Shown here: positions 48,673-58,850 of the stretch, one piece after another
Position numbering within the stretch: the first letter of the stretch is position 1
Layout of the letters: every line of letters starts with the position of its first letter
Source of the DNA: Diphasiastrum complanatum
Taxonomy: Eukaryota; Streptophyta; Lycopodiopsida; Lycopodiales; Lycopodiaceae
DNA: 64,000 bases
Direction of reading: 5' to 3'
Assembly (NCBI GenBank): GCA_029204225.1
Contig: CM055096.1
Location: 43,056,901-43,120,900 of the forward strand
The notes under the pieces: model-generated
Seen by the model: the letters and a program-made list of their open reading frames with translations, nothing else
Database searches by the model: none
Told to the model about the DNA's origin: nothing
Made by a program: the position numbers and the translations under genes

Positions 48673-49560
48673 CTAGCTTGGTAAATCTAGCATAGATCTA
48701 TCTATAACTCCAATAGCCAATCTTAATTTTATATATGGATCTTTAGGCAATGCCTTGGTGAGTATATCAGCAATGCAATCTGATGATGAAATATGAATAA
48801 GCTTGATCTCCTTTGCTTGCACTTTCTCCCTCATGAAATGTTGTGCAATCTTGATGTGCTTTGTTCGAGCATGGAAGACTAGATTGTTTGCAAGTTGTTG
48901 AGATACTTGATTATCACAATATATGCATGGAATGTCTTCATCCTTGATCACATGGAGCTCCTTCAAAAGCCTTTTAAGCCAAAGAACCTCCTTTGTTGTT
49001 GTTTTCATAGCTTTATATTCGGATTCTGTTGATGAAAGAGAGATGGTATCTTGCTTTTTGGAAAGCCAAGATATAGCTCCTCCACATAAGAATGTAGCAA
49101 ATGCACTTATGGATCTTCTATCCATCTTGTCACCTGCAAAACTTGAGTCTGAATATGCTCTCAAACAAATATTAGTCCTTTCATAAACTATGCCAAAGTC
49201 TTTTGTAGCCGAGATGTACCTTAACACCCTTTTGCTCCTTTCCAATGACATATTAATGGACTTTTCATGTATTGACTCGACTTGCCAACACAAAAACTAA
49301 GATCTGGTCTAGTGATGGTTAAGTATATCAAGGAATCAATAAGCATTCTATAGGTAGTGATGTCCTCAAAGGATGCTTCATCACTTTCCTTAGAAACTTT
49401 TACACTTAGTTCCATAGGAGTTTCAACTCCTTTACAATCAATCTTGCCAAATCTTGCTAAGATTGATCTAGCATACTTAGATTGACATATGAAGGTAAAA
49501 TCATTACTTTTAGTGACTTCTATTCCAAGTATAACTTTAAGAAGTCCTAGATCTACCATC
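48673..49560 (-). pseudogene. Copia RT C-terminus and RNase H
   Basis: 49560-49221 carries the RT end (DLGLLKVILGIEV, TPMELSVKV, TRPDLSFCVG). After a small frame break, 49293-48673 carries a well-kept RNase H: AYSDSSFAGD, the STESEYKAM segment, YCDNQ, HARTKHIKIAQHF and ADILTKALP. The coding end is followed on the minus strand by TTTGAGGAG and TGTGAAAAATGC, a plausible polypurine tract and LTR start near 48660. To the right it is interrupted by an L2 fragment (49646-49967). Confidence 0.88.
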
Positions 49561-49645
49561 TTAAAAGAATCAAGATCTATCTGATCAATTGTTCTACAAC
49601 AAGAACCTGATTACTAGGATTTTGGACATTTGTTCGATACAAGTA

Positions 49646-49967
49646 GGCATGATTAAAGGAAGCCTGGGGATCAATAAAATCTAGAGAGAGAAAATGACTT
49701 TCTAGAAAGAGAAAATCCTAGAGAGAGAAAAATGTGCTTTACCAACTTGGGTAGAGTGCTTGGTATGAGGGGGGGGGTGCCGAATCACACCAATACTATA
49801 GGGGAGTGCGGGTTGCGACTCAGGGTGAGCTCCAACCAAGTCTCAGCCTCCCTTGCTGGAATGTTGTCATGGCTCTCGCCTTGGCATGCTAGCGCCTCGG
49901 AGACTAGGGTCGGTCACACACTTGAAATGTAACCTTCTCAGATTTATCAATAAAGTGGGATTTTCCT
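49646..49967 (+). repeat. L2 LTR internal fragment inserted in a Copia remnant
   Basis: About 320 bp matching 17506-17823 of L2 copy 1, same orientation. It starts GGCATGATTAAAGG and stops a few bases after AATAAAGTGGGATTTT. Neither end is an LTR terminus. Confidence 0.8.
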
Positions 49968-50472
49968 CCTATATTCAATTTTAGTTTTGTTGAGATAAAA
50001 TTTTTTTTCTTAATAATTAATTGGCTTGGGTGATGAGATAAAGTTTCTAAAAACTTGATTGGATTAGAGAGCCAAGATATGTTCAAATGATTAATTTTGA
50101 GAAATGAAAATTAGATAATATGAGAATTAGCCAATAATCTTAATTCTTCGTATATATCGGCCATAATTTAAATATTCATCTAGAACTATATTATAAAATA
50201 TGTTGAAGACTATCTATAGTGTTTTAAATAGCGACTTAAATATCATGTGATAATCCTCAAATTTAGTTTGATCTATCTACAAATCTCTTTCTAGATGAAT
50301 GAATGCTTTTAGAAGTGTCTAGAAAATCCAGCTACAAACAAGGAACTTTTGAGACTCCAATAGAGAATGATGTCCATGAAGGATCTTTCACTACCTCTTA
50401 CAAGATCCCTTACAAGATGTTCCAAATATGTGTCTATATACATGTAGCACACTTCAAAAACTATACATCATG

Positions 50473-51189
50473 TCAAGCCATGGATTCCAAGGCATTTTGT
50501 GCAATTGAAGATACATCAATAAAACTATTAAGTGCATACATAATGTTGCCAAAGAAAACTTGCCTTGCTTGATCCATATGATTGAGCCTAGATGGCTCCA
50601 TCTTGATACTCAAGGTTCTTCTTGGAGTCCTCGGGTCTTGAGCTTGCTCCTCCACTTGACTTGACTCCAAACCATCAATGAATTGAATAAGGTGTTGATC
50701 CAAAGGTGCTTCTTCAAGTTTGTAGATCTTTCATGTTTGAAAGATCACATTTCCACCATTGACAACTTCTTTGATGGAAAACAAGTAGATTCTACAATCT
50801 CTACTTGAAGAGCAAAACACTACCATTATTCCTATCATTGAAATAGGATAATCTTTGCTCCTTACATTGGAATGATCATGCTCAAAGCATGTGGACCCAA
50901 ATATTTCCAATACAAATGATGTTTCATCTTTTATGACACTATTCAAACTATTACAAAAATAGTCATCCAATGAAGTTGTTTTATCAACAACAAATGGAGA
51001 TTTGAAAGCATCTAATTTCATTGTCTTGTCATAGAGAGTACTAAACACCATAGATCTTAAAGATAAGCAACAAGTCACTCCATGTCTACTAATACTATCT
51101 AACAAGTACTCAAAGATAGTAGATTCTCCAATGCTCACCACCCTTGCAAGATGCACACTTGAATGGACAATTTGCATGCAATTGTCCAA
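50473..51189 (-). pseudogene. Copia integrase end and IN-RT linker
   Basis: 51189-50731 contains FGSTCFEHDHSNVRSKDY, MVVFCSSSRDCRIYLF and VVNGGNVIFQT, equivalent to the conserved FG..C..H, GY....K.YR.F and SRDV.F steps after the Copia integrase core. 50703-50473 continues the linker towards RT. It probably belongs with the RT/RNase H at 48673-49560, split by the L2 fragment and about 500 bp of unassigned DNA. Confidence 0.65.
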
Positions 51190-51199
51190 ATCATCATAA

Positions 51200-52108
51200 A
51201 TGGATTAGATAGTGATTATGCACACTTAGTATCATATTATTCTATCTTAGAGCTTCCATCTATTGAAGACTTGAAAAAGAGTTATATTGGTCGAGGGCTA
51301 TAGGAAGGACTACATGTTGCACAATATTAAAAGTTTGCAGATTCATGATGAAGGTGACAAAGCCATGCTCACCAAAGGTAATCACCAAAGGCAAGGCAAA
51401 GGGGAGTAGCAAGGACTAGCCTAAAGAGAGTGGAGATACTTGTGCTTGTGCATCTTCACCTTTCATATCACATATTGCAATAGTTTTCATGGATTGGTTC
51501 TCAAAAGATAAAGTGCAAAGTAGATGAAGAATATCACTAATAATATAAGCCAGACAACTATAAATGAAGGAATTTGTATCTTATATTGTGGACATGGGAA
51601 ACCATTGTGATCAGTCTTTTAGTAAGCAAATGTGATCACATCGCCACCGACATATTTCTAGATCATTAATTGGCTACATCCTCTATACAAGCTCAAATCC
51701 AGATGCTAGGCTAGTAGTTGACATCTTGAAGATATGTCATCTATCTTTTTTGTCATGCAAAGGAACAATGAATGGCAAATGTTTTATTTACTAGGGATCA
51801 AGTACAAAAAGAAAACATTTTAACATAAATTCAACACCATTAATCTATGATGTTGTGGCATTATAAGGATGGTTGGACATTTCTAATATCTATGAATGAT
51901 TATGTAATCCTAGTTATGTTTCACCAACCAAACTACACTATTTTAGCTAATGACAGGTTTTCACACCTTCAAGGACATACATAGCATGAGAGATGTACTC
52001 TCAACTTTACATACAGAGAGCAGAGAATATATATGCTACACAAAAGTTATGCTCATCTGACCAATGACAATTTATTATAGATCTATTAGTACCTAGCCCT
52101 CTTTGAAG
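51200..52108 (+). other. Weak Copia gag remnant and unassigned DNA
   Basis: 51230-51420 reads, across broken frames, like a gag C-terminal part (ILELPSIEDLKKSYI, then MLHNIKSLQIHDEGDKAML and a Gln/Lys-rich tail). The rest of the stretch shows nothing recognisable. Confidence 0.3.
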
Positions 52109-52812
52109 TGTGAAGAATTGCCAAAAATTGGCAAATCTAGCTTGATCAAAAACCATGTAGAACATTGTAAATATTGTGTATAATTGGGTTCCACACATGT
52201 AAAGCCAAGATGCCACGTGGCAACCCACTCCTAATGTAGGTTAGGTCAAATCAAGAGAATTGGTCATGTCTATTTGGTGGTCATCCCTACTTTATAGGAC
52301 CTACACCTAAGTTTAAGGTGAAAATTTGACCAACTAGCTACCTACCAAGCATAAGTCTAGGATCTAGGCTAGGATTTCATTTTAGGGCAAGAAGGGTGAG
52401 TTAACTTCCTTATTACATGCTGGAAATCCACCTATCTTCAAGAAGGAAGTCGAATTTGCTATGTATTCCAAGCTCTCTCCATAATGAGAAGATAGAAAAT
52501 ATTTGGAGCTCATTGGCAATCTCAAGCTAGTTCACTATGTACATTGAGTTTTTGTGATCCAAATGAAACCAAATCAATTTCTACTTGTTTCTCAGGTTAA
52601 TGGCCGTACTACATCCTGTAGTACACGCGTGTGGGCTCGGATTTCAATGTTGATCAATGCTTTTGATTGTTAATGCTTGTTGTTTGTCAAATTGCCAATC
52701 TAGATCATTTTTTTTGTGTCTAGTTTTTTGATAGATTGTTAAGCAAGCATCCAATCACTCTTGTGGATCTTTTGTAGATCCATTTATGGTCCTAAAGTAC
52801 AGTACTTTTAGA
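52109..52812 (+). repeat. L3 LTR, 5' copy of a truncated Copia
   Basis: Begins TGTGAAGAATTGCC after a short purine run and ends two bases before the primer site at 52813. 52283-52810 is near-identical to 21018-21544; the last bases differ (TTTTAGA here, TTTCACA there). Confidence 0.7.
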
Positions 52813-53345
52813 TGGTATCAGAGCCAAGTACAAGAACATAAGCCATTGATCTAATGCAAATCCATTTTTAGCAAGTTTTGGTGCTAAAAACTAGTATTGA
52901 GAGGGCAAGCTAGAATCTTGATTTGATCCCAAACTTGGTAGGGGTCCAAATCCGTACTATCCACATGTGTGGGCACCTCTGAACCTGCATTTAATGCATG
53001 TATTCATTTGATCCAGAGAAATTCAATTTGTGAGCTTTTGATGTAATTTTGGGTGGAAATCTTAGGATAAACTACCAAGATAAAGTGCCATTGATTAGAT
53101 TTGACTTAGGGTCATGAGATCTAATTAATCTAGGCTGAAATTAGGTCCTCTAAACTTGTTTTACAGGTCTTGAAAGTACATCAAAAAGTGTGAAAGAGAT
53201 TAAGTCATTTTTTTGTCTAGAGATCTAAGCTTCCACTTCATTGTGTGAAGATGAATGTGAGCAATGATTTGTTGAGAGAAGTATCAGCATGTACTAGTGC
53301 TAAAGAGGCTTGGGAGTCTTTAAAATCATTAAGTTACTAATGTGG
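52813..53345 (+). pseudogene. Primer site and truncated gag of the L3 Copia
   Basis: TGGTATCAGAGCC at 52813-52825, then a leader. A gag piece at 53220-53345 reads MNVSNDLLREVSACTSAKEA, close to the gag at 47650. It stops where a minus-strand Ty3 fragment begins. Confidence 0.65.
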
Positions 53346-53399
53346 AAAACAAAATGAATTCCAACGTTAGCTGGAAGGTCTAGCTTATATTTGATCATG

Positions 53400-54129
53400 T
53401 CAATCACTTGGATAACCTTAAAGGGACCAATACCTAGGTGTCAACTTAGCACACTTACTGGTTTTCAAGCCTCCATAGTGAGTAGGGACTCTCAAAAACA
53501 CCTTGTCATTGACCTTGAATTTCTTGTGCTTTTGAGACAGATCAACATAGTGCCTTGCCCTATCTTGGACACTCCTTATGTTGTTTTTAGCCAATTGTAA
53601 CATTTCCTGCATGTTTGCAAGGAAATCGGCTGTGGTTTGCTCATTCAGGTTCTTCATGCCACCATTAATTGGTGATCGAGGTTGATAACTATACATAAGC
53701 ATGAAAGGGCTAAATTATTGAGTGTTTTGCACTATTGTATGCAAATTTCACTAGTAGAGTGTATCCTTCCCAATCAGACCCCTGATGGCCCACATATACA
53801 TGAAGTATGTTCTCTATCATCTTATTGGTCCTTTTCGTTTGGTCGTCTGATTCAAGATGATCCATAGAACTTATACTCAAACTTGTTTCCAACTTTTCAA
53901 ACAATGTTTGCCATAAGTTTTCAATGAATTTAGGATCACGATCACCAACAATATTGCAAGGCAGCCCATACAGCCGAAAAAGCTTTTCAACAAAAAATTG
54001 AGCTAGTTCCGAAGCTGTAACCATGGTTTTGGTTGGGATAAATTGAGCAAACTTTGTAAGTCTGTCAACAATGACCCACATCAAATCATGCTCCTTCCCT
54101 ATACATGGACGTCCCACCACAAAATCCAT
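53400..54129 (-). pseudogene. Ty3/gypsy chromovirus integrase fragment
   Basis: 54129-53710 covers the integrase core: MDFVVGRP, VIVDRLTKFAQFIPTK, LYGLPCNIVGDRDPKF, then SDDQTKRTNKMIE. The third catalytic position, normally Glu in DGQTERVN, is Lys. 53702-53418 continues with the C-terminal part (ANMQEMLQLAKNNI..ARHYVD, FKVNDKVFLRV). No LTR or RT is attached. Confidence 0.82.
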
Positions 54130-54179
54130 GAGAGAATTTGAGTTTAGGATCGTGGTTCGTAAGGGAGTTCAGCCCTTTT

Positions 54180-56095
54180 CCAAGTTGACTCCACACTTGT
54201 ATGGGCTAAGGAAATTACCGAATATTTAACTTCAGGGCGGATGGATCCTTCCTTCTCTAAACCCGAACAACGAGCGTTGGTCCTCAAAACTAAACCTTAT
54301 ACGTTAATTGCAGGACAACTCTACAAGCAAGGGTTAGATGGAATTATCCGACGATGTCTTACTGAAGGAGAAATCTCCTCAATAATTTCCCTCACTCATG
54401 AAGGTATTGGTGCCGGCCATTTCTCTTCTGAAACAATTGCTAAGAAAATCCTCTTGGCCGGTTTCTGGTGGCCTGTTACACTCTTCAAGGATAGGCACAA
54501 TTGTGAAAATTGTCAACATTTCCTAGCTAGTTTGAGGCCTAAATTGGCTAAAATTGTAAATAGTTTTGGTTCTGGAGTTTCACACGTGTGAACCAGGCCA
54601 CAATGTTTTTATTTACTGTATTTTTTCAGTATGATGAAGTGTCAAACTTCATACCCTTCAAAATGAGACCATTTTGATGTATTTTGGTCATATAAGCCAT
54701 TTTTAGCTATTTTTCCTATATAGGGAATATCTAGGGTCAAGTACCTTCTAGAGAGAGGAGAGAGAGTCATCTTCCTCATCCATAAATAGTAGGGAAGTCG
54801 TGGAGAACAGGTTGGAGAAACCTTTTGTATGCTTCATTGAGATCAATAGATCATTGTCATTGTTTCTTCCTCCATTGAGAGCATTGTTGTGTGTATTGTC
54901 TTCAAGCTATTGTGTATGATCTTAGGTGCTTTCCAAAAGTGGTAGGCTGATGTATTATGGACTGTATAATGCTATTTTGGGCCGCACTTGATGTTTATGG
55001 AAGTTTCCATTTGTGATAAATGCTTTTTGATCAAGTTCTTTGCATTCTAGGTAGCATAGAATGTGTTGCCAATTCCTAGCTTATGTAGTTTGGAGTGCAA
55101 GCATTCAAGCCAATGATCTTGGAGTTTAGATCCACTTAGGATCTGTATTTTTCACAAATTACACTAAGGCTTGTGATGTCTACCAACACACAAAATGCTT
55201 TCAAAAAAATAGACTACATGCCTTTACACCCTATAGCCACTGATCAAGCTTTCCAGAAATGGAAAATTGATTATGTCGGACCTATTAGTCATGCTGCTTG
55301 ACACACACAATCTTGTTAAATCATAGTAGCTATGGACTATTGCACCAAATGGGCTGAAGCAAGAGTTGTTCGCAATGATGATGCTCGTTCCACCGTCAAA
55401 TTTCTCTATGAACAGGGTATAGTTCGGTTCGGATGTCCTCTAGAGCTTATCAATGATAGGGGAACACATTTCCTTGACTCTGTCATAGTAGATCTTCTTT
55501 CCAAATTTTTTGTGGTACATTGCAAAAGTTCCTCATACTATCCACGCTGCAATGGCCAGGCATAATCCACCAATAAAATCCTATGTGGCATTCTCACCAA
55601 AACCGTCAAATCCAGCCAATCCGATTGGGAACTCAAACTCCATGCTGCTCTCTGGGCTTATTACACTACCCCGAAGCAAGCTACAAGCTTAACCCCCTTC
55701 CAGCTCACATATGGTCAAAAATCCGTTATGCCTGTGGAATTCCATATTATCTCCCTTCGAGTAGCCAACAACCTTGAGCTTGATACTCCTCAAAATCTAG
55801 CAAATAGGTTATTCCATCTGGAGCAACTCTGTGAAACACGACGGATCAGCATCCATGCTCAACAAGTCCACAAACGACGACAAAAAGCATGGCATGATCG
55901 ATAATTGAAACTTAGAGATTTCCAAGTGGGCGATAAGACCCTGCTATACCAGGCCAAGGACCTTACGTCATAAAAAAAATCTTTGCCTCTAGATATGTTC
56001 AACTCCAAACCCTTCAAGGCGATGTCCTCGACACTGTGGTCAATGGGAGTCGACTGAGAAAGTACAACGAACCCTGCTTTTATCTTGATATGTAT
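54180..56095 (+). pseudogene. Athila/Tat-like Ty3 integrase, interrupted by an LTR-like insertion
   Basis: Plus strand. 54241-54530 holds the N-terminal zinc region (PYTLIAGQLYKQG, LTHEGIGAGHFS, AKKILLAGFWWP, CENCQHF). Homology resumes near 55164 with CDVYQHTKCF, then WKIDYVGPISHA, MDYCTKWAEA, GIVRFGCPLELINDRGTHF and a Tyr-Tyr-Pro block. 55560-56095 is the C-terminal region (DWELKLHAALWAYYTTPKQAT, MPVEFHI). Stops and shifts are frequent. The style (TKWAEA, WAYRTT-like) is that of non-chromodomain Athila/Tat lineages. The 3' part is probably untranslated element sequence to about 56930. Confidence 0.8.
54502..55163. mobile_element. LTR-like insertion inside the Athila/Tat-like integrase
   Basis: About 660 bp of noncoding sequence splits the integrase zinc region. 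It starts TGTGAAAATTGTC, similar to the L3 and L4 LTR starts, and ends AATTACA. No target duplication was confirmed, so the boundaries are approximate. Confidence 0.4.
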
Positions 56096-56804
56096 TAGCT
56101 GTTTTTTCTCTACTGTTTATTTTTTTTCTTCTTCCTTTTTATTATTTGTATGTCATTTTGACAACATTTTTTGCTGTGATTTGTTGTTCCACCCATCAAG
56201 ATACTATCAGATCAGGTATACTAACAATCTTGTATGAGAAAACCACAAAAGTAATTAGTTTTAGACAAAATGATTTTACATCATTTCAGATAGAATTCGC
56301 CTGACCCCTTTCTTACAGAGAACGATTCACTCCGCGAATTCTGTCTCAGAAGAAAAATGTCAAAAAAAATCAAAAAAATGGAGTTTTCTTCATCAGATAT
56401 CCATGCTCAGAATTTGCAAACAATTCACGGGAGCTCAAATTAATCCTCATGATTTCTCTATTACCTCCGCGAATACTGATCAGATACATGTTTGCACTAT
56501 CAGACATTTTCTCTCTTTTGGCAAACACAAATCACTTACAGGAATTCGCGGGCCCTTAGAATGATGCCTCGAAATTTGCGACCATCATTACCAAATCGTG
56601 GACACTGATATTTTGGAGAATTATCATTCTATTTCATTTGTGTTCCCCTTGGAAAGGTGCGTAGCTTGAGGGAAGTGCTCGGGCCTCCTCTTGTCTCCTT
56701 TTCATCGGTTTTATTGTGTCATGTTCATTATTGCTTATTTGTTTAGTATTAGCCGCAATCTCATTTATTGCCCTTCGAGTGTTAATCTAGGATTAGTCTA
56801 GTCA

Positions 56805-56898
56805 CCTTGCTAGTTGGGTAAGCCTTAGCAAGGATTTTTATTGTTGTTACTAATTAGTTTATTTCCATTTCGGGCACTAGTTGGGTAAGCCTTAGTGC
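56805..56898 (+). repeat. Two stem-loops with the same 13-nt loop and different matched stems
   Basis: Hairpin 1 (56805-56833) has stem CCTTGCTA/TAGCAAGG. Hairpin 2 (56874-56898) has stem GCACTA/TAGTGC. Both have the loop GTTGGGTAAGCCT. They lie in the 3' part of the Athila/Tat-like element, about 40 bp before the L5 LTR. Confidence 0.8.
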
Positions 56899-56932
56899 TC
56901 TCATTCCTGTCCATATTCCAGTTGAAGCTTAT

Positions 56933-57378
56933 TGTAGAAACCTAAAAAGTGGACAAATCTCTACATCCCTATACTACACCCGTAAGTAGATCTAGCCACC
57001 GCACTCACTAGAAATACTATCAACACAAGAGGACCATGTATAAGCATGAAATGAGATAGAGAAGAGAGAAGAATACTCTCTCCACGAGTTACATCCTTTT
57101 ATAGCAGGTCCAAACCCTATTTGGCCACTTGGCTTTCTCACCAAAATGCTATCCCTACTAATTTCTAGGTCTAGATTCAATGTACTCAACTATTCAAATT
57201 TGAATCTACTCTAACTCGCATTCTAACTTTCCCACACTTTCAAAAAGTGTTTATTCAAATGAAATTTAGACTAATGAACTTTGAAAAGTCAACCTCTAAG
57301 TCTAAAACAAGTTTTGGCCTCAATATGCCAAATATGGAAATATTGCAAAATGTGATGAAACTAGTTGAATCTTTCACA
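56933..57378 (-). repeat. L5 LTR of a minus-strand Copia
   Basis: On the minus strand it runs from TGTGAAAGATTC (57378) to GTTTCTACA (56933), about 446 bp, preceded by the purine tract GAAGAGGGAG (57388-57379). Upstream coding (SMLKLAEEGV, near 57407) looks like the last codons of a Copia RNase H. Copies of its first part are at 47711 and 58342. Confidence 0.7.
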
Positions 57379-57407
57379 CTCCCTCTTCAGCTAATTTTAG
57401 CATAGAC

Positions 57408-57974
57408 TTTACATAGAGCGACTATACTTACTGGATGATACTTGACATATAGATCAACAGAATACACATACAGTGTAACACAATAGTTTGATGCTAGTAA
57501 GAAATCAAGACGAAATACAAACAACAAGTCCGCCTGCGTGCGAGACAAGTTTCGTGATCAAGATCCATAGAGATCCAAAGTCTGCTAGTAAGCGTGACAT
57601 ACATCCGTGAGAGAAGCATTTCTCTCACGTCAATGCACTGCGTAGATTTGCATGCAGTGCTTGAAGAAATCAGAGAAAATTAATACAGAGTATTTTCTTG
57701 TTGCGTATGATCTTGAATGCGAATGCATATGCTGTTATTTTGTATGTCTGAGTTTTTTCTGTTCATTTGAATTCCGCACTCTGGTTGAAACTATCTTGAA
57801 TGCTGCATTAATTCTATAAACGTAGATCAACAGTGCCTGACTACATTCTTGAGGATTGTAGGAGTGATTCAGCTGACAGTGTCCACCGATCACATTTGAA
57901 CTCCATCTGAGTTGAAGAGAGTTGTGCTTGATTCGCCTTCGCGAAAGTTTTGAGAATCCGACGATTTCTCATCA
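57408..57974 (+). repeat. L6 LTR copy, inverted relative to the Copia LTR at 63286
   Basis: About 565 bp, the reverse complement of 63286-63849 with moderate divergence. It ends ATTTCTCATCA, the LTR 3' terminus, but lacks the first bases of the LTR. Confidence 0.85.
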
Positions 57975-57985
57975 AGTTAAGAATT

Positions 57986-58300
57986 TTGGAAGACCAATCA
58001 CAACTTGCTTCTTAGCCATTATCTCCAATGACTTGAAGTTGAGGTGCCTCATCCTTTTATGCCAAAACCTCTTTAGTAGGTAATTGCTCACTTGCCACAC
58101 ATCCAACTTGGTTAGCAATAACAAAAGCATCTAGTTTGGTCTTTTACCTTTTGCAATCAAGACATCCTTCCTTTTGGTCATGCAAGCATCTCCATCAAAC
58201 TCAACTTTGAAACCTTTATTTAGCAATTGACTCAAACTAAGTAACTTTGGTAATGGAAGGTATGAATAAAACATCCTTCAAATGAACATTCCTATTTGTA
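57986..58300 (-). pseudogene. Copia pre-integrase fragment
   Basis: On the minus strand a frame reads YLLKRFWHKRMRHLNFKSLE then KKQVVIGLP, the W-H-x-R-x-x-H-L motif of the Copia pre-integrase zinc region. No other domain is attached. Confidence 0.6.
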
Positions 58301-58341
58301 GAGAGAAAAATAGGAATTGTGCCAATTCCTTTGGTTGCACA

Positions 58342-58418
58342 TGTGAAAGATTCAACTAGTATCATCACATTTTGCAATATTTCCATATTTGGCATATTGA
58401 GGCCAAAACTTGTTTTAG
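58342..58418 (+). repeat. L5 LTR 5'-terminal fragment
   Basis: 77 bp matching the first bases of LTR L5, starting exactly at its TG terminus. It ends inside the LTR (CTTGTTTTAG). Confidence 0.75.
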
Positions 58419-58419
58419 C

Positions 58420-58850
58420 AAATGTTGATCACTCACATTTATTGTTTGTTTGCTGTATTTTTTCAAAGAGTTCAGAGTTGGAAGCATGGTGGAATCATTT
58501 CATTTACATTCTACTTGATTCTTCATGTACTAGTCACATTTTGACATGTAAAATTGATGTAAGAAATAGTGAAGCATCCCAAGTGGACACTATTCTCTAT
58601 ATCAATTATGGTTGTTTCTATTTTGAGCATTACATGATCATTGATAGGAGATCTATTCTTAGGAAGAAGATCATTCTTATGATGGATCAAAGTTCTATTG
58701 TCAAAAAAATATGCAAGGAGCAAGCATATTGAGATACAATATCATTTTGTGAGGGGCAAGTCATTGCAAAGGAGATGGAGCTTCAACATGTGTCTTCAAG
58801 GGAATGTGTAACTAATATCTTCACCAAAGCTCCTGAGATGCTTTTACAGT
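58420..58850 (+). pseudogene. Plus-strand Copia scraps: protease motif and RNase H tail
   Basis: 58510-58560 reads LLDSSCTSHILTCK, a protease active-site region with Ser in place of Gly. 58720-58840 reads, across frames, HIEIQYHFVRGK and SSRECVTNIFTKA, the end of Copia RNase H. Everything between is deleted or unrecognisable. Confidence 0.6.
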
